Assembly: GCF_028476545.1 (NCBI RefSeq)
Contig: NW_026731624.1
Coordinates: forward strand, 201,501 to 265,500
Direction of reading: 5' to 3'
From: Physella acuta
Taxonomy: Eukaryota; Mollusca; Gastropoda; Physidae
Length of the DNA: 64,000 nucleotides
Notes under the pieces: generated by a model
Database searches by the model: none
What the model saw: only the letters and a program-made list of their open reading frames with translations
Told to the model about the DNA's origin: nothing
Shown: positions 60,211 through 64,000 of the stretch, piece after piece
Layout: each line of letters starts with the position of its first letter
How positions within the stretch are numbered: the first letter of the stretch is position 1
Translations under genes and position numbers: made by a program

Positions 60211-61189
60211 AAAATAATATTATATATGCTTTAATGTTTAAGAAACTGCAGAGGAACTGAGCAGTAACCTGGGGCTCATTTTCATGTAGCATGCCTTTAT
60301 GGTTTGCAAATAATAAGAATGAAAAGTTCCAGAAATAGGCAAAGAATATAAAGTTACAGTTTTTAAAGTGTATAGGGTTAGTGTTGTATTTTTAATAAAT
60401 TTTAAGTCTAATGCAATGAGATCATAGGTCATCAGTACATTTGTGGGTTGTTATTTTTTTGTCATCACTGGCTTCAGTTCTTAGTTGCTAATGTAACAGT
60501 CAGTGTACACCAATTTAGTTAAAACTATCCTTAAAGAACATCTGCAATTGTTTGGTAGTAACTGTGAGAAATAATTATAGGCCTCATCTGTTATAAAAAT
60601 TATTTGATACTACCATTTAACCCTTACAGCATGCCAAGCCACAATTGTGGCTCTACTGTTACATAACTTATAACGCTTAAGGCTACATGGCGCGCGCTTT
60701 AAGGGTTAACAGAGATAATAGTTAGTACATACATTTCTTAAATTTATTTTTACCAGCAAATAAACACATTGTGTGACTTTTCATGTGGTTTTTTACATTA
60801 CTGATTTCCCTTTGACTTCCTTTTTTTCTCTAACAATTGGTCCAGTTTGGTCACAGAATGTAAGAGAAAGTCTGATTATTGTTTTGTTGGTAAGAGTTCC
60901 ATGTTAATTTTATATTAAAAAAAATATTTTTATAAAGAAAACATTTTATAAATAAATATTGAATAAATAAATATAGGACAAAAAAATCTAACAAAAAAAA
61001 GTTTTAATTATAAGTTTTTATGTAATAATGCACTAAAAATTAACAATTATTTTCTTTAAATTTATAATCAACAACTACTATTTCAATAACTAAAAAGTTT
61101 ATGTATTGAATACCTCTACTAGAATTTAAAAAACAACCCCACAATTTGATTTTTAGTTATTTAAATAGTAGTTCTGAGATAGATTAAGA
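60211..61189. other. AT-rich noncoding stretch
   Basis: No host exon with fitting splice sites was recognised. At 60,619-60,709 a segment has inverted ends (TTAACCCTTA and TTTAAGGGTTAAC) and an inner 14-bp palindrome GCCACAATTGTGGC, like a very small hairpin element. The rest is AT-rich. Confidence 0.5.
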
Positions 61190-64000
61190 ATTACACAACG
61201 GAGACAGAAGCCCTTAACATGTAAACAGCTTTTATTGTTAACCGGCAAGACGGAAGTGACGAGAGACACAAGTAAGGGACATCACTCAAGATAACAATAT
61301 AAATATAATACCAATACAATTATCTCAATCTATTACATCCCTTTACCCTTAGAACACAATAACACATCTCTCAATAGAACAATTGATAGTATCCTAAAAT
61401 CACCAATTATATTGTAACATGAACACTATGGTAGATTACATCCTTACAAACAATGCACAATATGCCACAACATAATCAAGATACAAAACAATGATGTCAA
61501 AGTCTTTTTGACCTTTAAAATCATAGGTCTAACTTATTTGGGACTTTGATTGTCCTGCTTGACCTTCTCAGTGGCTTTTGATTTGGTGACTCAAGATTCT
61601 GACCATTTGGATTCTCTATCTCAGGAGGTCTAGGATTTAAATCATTAACTCCAGAATTTACATTTTCTGACTCCAGACAACTTGGTTCACTCATATCAAC
61701 AGAACTTGGTTGTAGAACAAACTGAGTTGGTGTGAACTGATCAGACTTGGTGGGATTGACAGATTCACACTTATTATCTGCACAAGTTATTTTTAACTTT
61801 ATAAGGCACAGGTCCTGTACATTGAACAATTTGACCTGGTATCCATTTTTCCTTTCTCCCATGATTTCTTAGATACACATTCTTATTAACACCAAATTCT
61901 CTTTCAATGCATGAGTTGTCATGATTTAATGGAACTATTTTTGAATTGGCATCTGAAAGTATTATGCTGTTATTCAGATCCTTGACTGACATAGATTTCT
62001 TTGATTGATCAATTTCCTCATGTAATCTGATAGTGCTTTTTGGTAACCAAAAATACTGTTTAAAAGTAATATCCTGGACTATATCACTTTGCAACTGTGA
62101 TCCAGTATTTGAAATGGGTGCATTAAATGGCAAAAATCCTTTTTCTTTTCTTTTGATGTTACCCTTTTAGTTTCTTTTAGTTTCTGTAAGTGCTAATGAT
62201 GTTAGCAAAGTTGTTTGATGATCACATTCCTTCTTACTAATGTATTCTCTTTAAAACATTTGAAATTGCCATATCACCATAATCATTTATTAAGTTACAA
62301 ATACTTTGTTTAGGCAACTCTGACTGATAATGGACTGCATCTTCTCCATCTTTTATATTATCTTCACAAAGGGTTTTATTTCTTATTTAATATGGCCTTA
62401 AGTCATCATTCACAGACTCTTCAGGCCAACCATTCATACAGTGCTCATATACTTTTATTAAGCACTCATCTTTTTGTGTTTCTCTTTTAATATCATTCAC
62501 ATTTATATTGGAGTTATCCATGATAGTGAAGAGAACAAATACATCTTCTGGTACATAGCTCAGGCTTTGGTTTTTTAAAGGTAATCTACTAAGACTATCT
62601 GCACTATTCTCAGATCCAGGTTTGTATTTCAATTCATAATTGTATGCAGTTAGTGTGATAGCCCATCTTTGAATTCTTGGTGAGGCATGCTCAGGTAGGG
62701 TTTTGTTTTCTCCAAATAAACCTAGCAATGGTTTATGATCTGTAAAGATGGTGAACTTCCTACCAAACAGAAACTTATGAAATTTCTTAACACTAAAAAT
62801 GATGCCTAAGCCTTCCCTATCTAACTGAGAATAATTTTTCTCAGCCTGGTTCAAAGATCTACTGGCAAAAGCAATGGGTCTGTCACCCTTCTCATCCATG
62901 TGGGACAAGACTGCTCCTACACCATCTGGTGAAGCATCACATGTCAATACAAGTCTTTTCCCTGGGTCATAGTGAGTTAGTAAGGTGTCAGCAGACAAAG
63001 CCTCTTTTGCTGTATTAAAAGCAGTATCTTGTTGTTTACCCCAGTGCCAAGTTGCATTTTTCTGTAGCAGCTTGTACAGTGGTGATAGTTTACCAGACAG
63101 ATTTCCTATGAACTTTGCATAGTAATTTATTAAGCCCAAAAAAGCTCTTAGTTGTTGGGTATTTTCAGGTTTGGGTGCTTCTTTAATGGCTTTTGTTTTC
63201 TCAGGTTGAGGTCTGATACCTTGTTTGCTCAATATATAACCAAGAAAACTAATTTCTGTCAGCATGAATTGACATTTATCTTTGTTTATCTTTAAACCTT
63301 TTTCACCAATTATTTTCAATACTTTATCAAGTGTTTTAAGATGTTCAGTGTCATTCTTACCAGTTATGTACACATTGTCAAAGTACACACAAACATTTGG
63401 AATATCCTTAAAAATACTGTCCATGACAGCTTGGAAAATTCCAGGGCTAGATGATATGCCAAAACATAGTCTTTCATATTGGTAGAGTCCTTTATGTGTG
63501 TTTATTGTCGTATAGACTTTTGAATCTGGATGCAGTTCTAGTTGAGTGTAAGCATGACTAAAGTCTAATTCAGTGAATTTGTCTCCTCCTGCCAAATTCA
63601 AAGAAATTTCCTCAATGTTAGGTATAGGGTACCTATTTAGCTCTATTTGCTTATTCAGTGTAGTTTTATAATCTCCACAAATTCTTATAGAACCATCCTT
63701 CTTTAACACTGGCACAATGGGTGTCGCCCAATCGGAATAGTCTACCTTCTTTATAATGCCATTAGATTCCAATCTACTTAGCTCATTTTCAATTTTATTC
63801 CTCATTGCATAAGGTGGAACTCTAGCTTTGCAGTATCTTGGATTTGTATCTTTAATGCTTAACTTCACTGTTCTATCATTTAGTAAACCTGAGTTACCAA
63901 AAACACATTTATTTTCAGATATAACTTTATCTAGTGAAGTAAGACTAGATTCTTTTACATTCTTCAATGAACAAATACTCTCCCAATTTAACTTAAGATC
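61190..64000 (-). mobile_element. Ty3/Gypsy LTR retrotransposon, minus strand, runs off the window
   Basis: Readable parts from right to left are reverse transcriptase, RNase H, an integrase C-terminal region, and a probable 3' LTR at about 61,194-61,475 (containing CAATAAAAGCTG, a poly(A)-signal stretch). The 5' part lies beyond 64,000. The copy looks broken, with at least a few interruptions, so it is a fossil. It is a different lineage from the plus-strand element at 3,505, since the RT and RNase H sequences differ strongly. Confidence 0.8.
61521..63967 (-). pseudogene. Ty3/Gypsy pol remains (K02A2.6-like), fossil
   Basis: Reverse transcriptase blocks include WATPIVPVLKKDGSIRICGD, ELDFSHAYTQLELH and LGYILSKQGIRPQPEKTKAI. 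RNase H includes LTCDASPDGVGAVLSH, RPIAFASRSLNQAEKNYSQL, FTDHKPLLGLFG and GSENSADSLSRLPL. The integrase tail shows KEKWIPGQIVQCTGPVPYKV and RRSSRTIKVPNKLDL. The style matches K02A2.6-like Ty3/Gypsy elements common in invertebrates. Not a host gene. Confidence 0.8.

Noticed and set aside
60238-60432. Candidate upstream host exon or signal peptide
   Set aside because: No hydrophobic signal sequence with a matching phase-1 donor was found; the sequence is AT-rich noncoding.

Overview
The window looks like nuclear DNA of an animal, most likely a gastropod mollusc. It is very AT-rich, its genes have small phase-1 exons separated by introns, it carries tRNA-derived SINEs with a core resembling the V-core type common in molluscs, and it contains Ty3/Gypsy retrotransposons and hAT-type DNA transposons. 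The taxonomic call is inference; no species marker was identified.

Layout. Positions 1-3,500 are AT-rich, repeat-rich noncoding DNA with a minisatellite, a SINE fragment, and a 1.6 kb element bounded by inverted tandem repeats. Positions 3,505-9,347 hold the 3' part of a plus-strand Ty3/Gypsy element: pol, a short tandem array and a 1.95 kb 3' LTR. Positions 9,348-13,690 are noncoding, with TA microsatellite, a 21-bp minisatellite and dC/dG runs.

From 58,399 down to 13,838 the minus strand carries one very large host gene. I could place 73 coding exons by splice sites and phase. Their lengths sum to 12,233 nt, which gives an unbroken frame of 4,076 codons plus a stop. The 5' end (signal peptide) was not found and probably lies beyond 64,000. 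Protein order from N to C: five CUB domains (two exons each) interleaved with EGF/laminin-EGF modules, then NIDO, AMOP, VWD with a GDPH motif, a cadherin-like linker, about 32 exons of EGF repeats, a SEA domain with a G-S-L-I-V cleavage motif, a transmembrane helix, and a tail of about 60 residues with an NPYY motif. This is a MUC4/Mesh-like type I surface protein, with two potential autoproteolysis sites and a possible PTB-binding tail.

The most unusual signal is that many of this gene's splice junctions sit inside minisatellites. In at least eight places the tandem unit spans an exon-intron boundary, so a donor or acceptor plus a bit of exon is copied 2 to 17 times into the intron. A 3 kb satellite with 42/47-bp units and higher-order repeats of 1,053 and 655 bp also abuts one acceptor.

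Introns also hold a complete-looking hAT insertion with ZBED5-like transposase remains (52,081-53,500, 8-bp target duplication), a hAT MITE (45,811-46,189, perfect 8-bp target duplication), another MITE, SINEs, and an inverted copy of the repeat found at 1,257-1,965. Upstream of the exons found (58,436-60,210) is a solo LTR related to the LTR at 7,402-9,347. A second, minus-strand Ty3/Gypsy element fills 61,190 to the window end.
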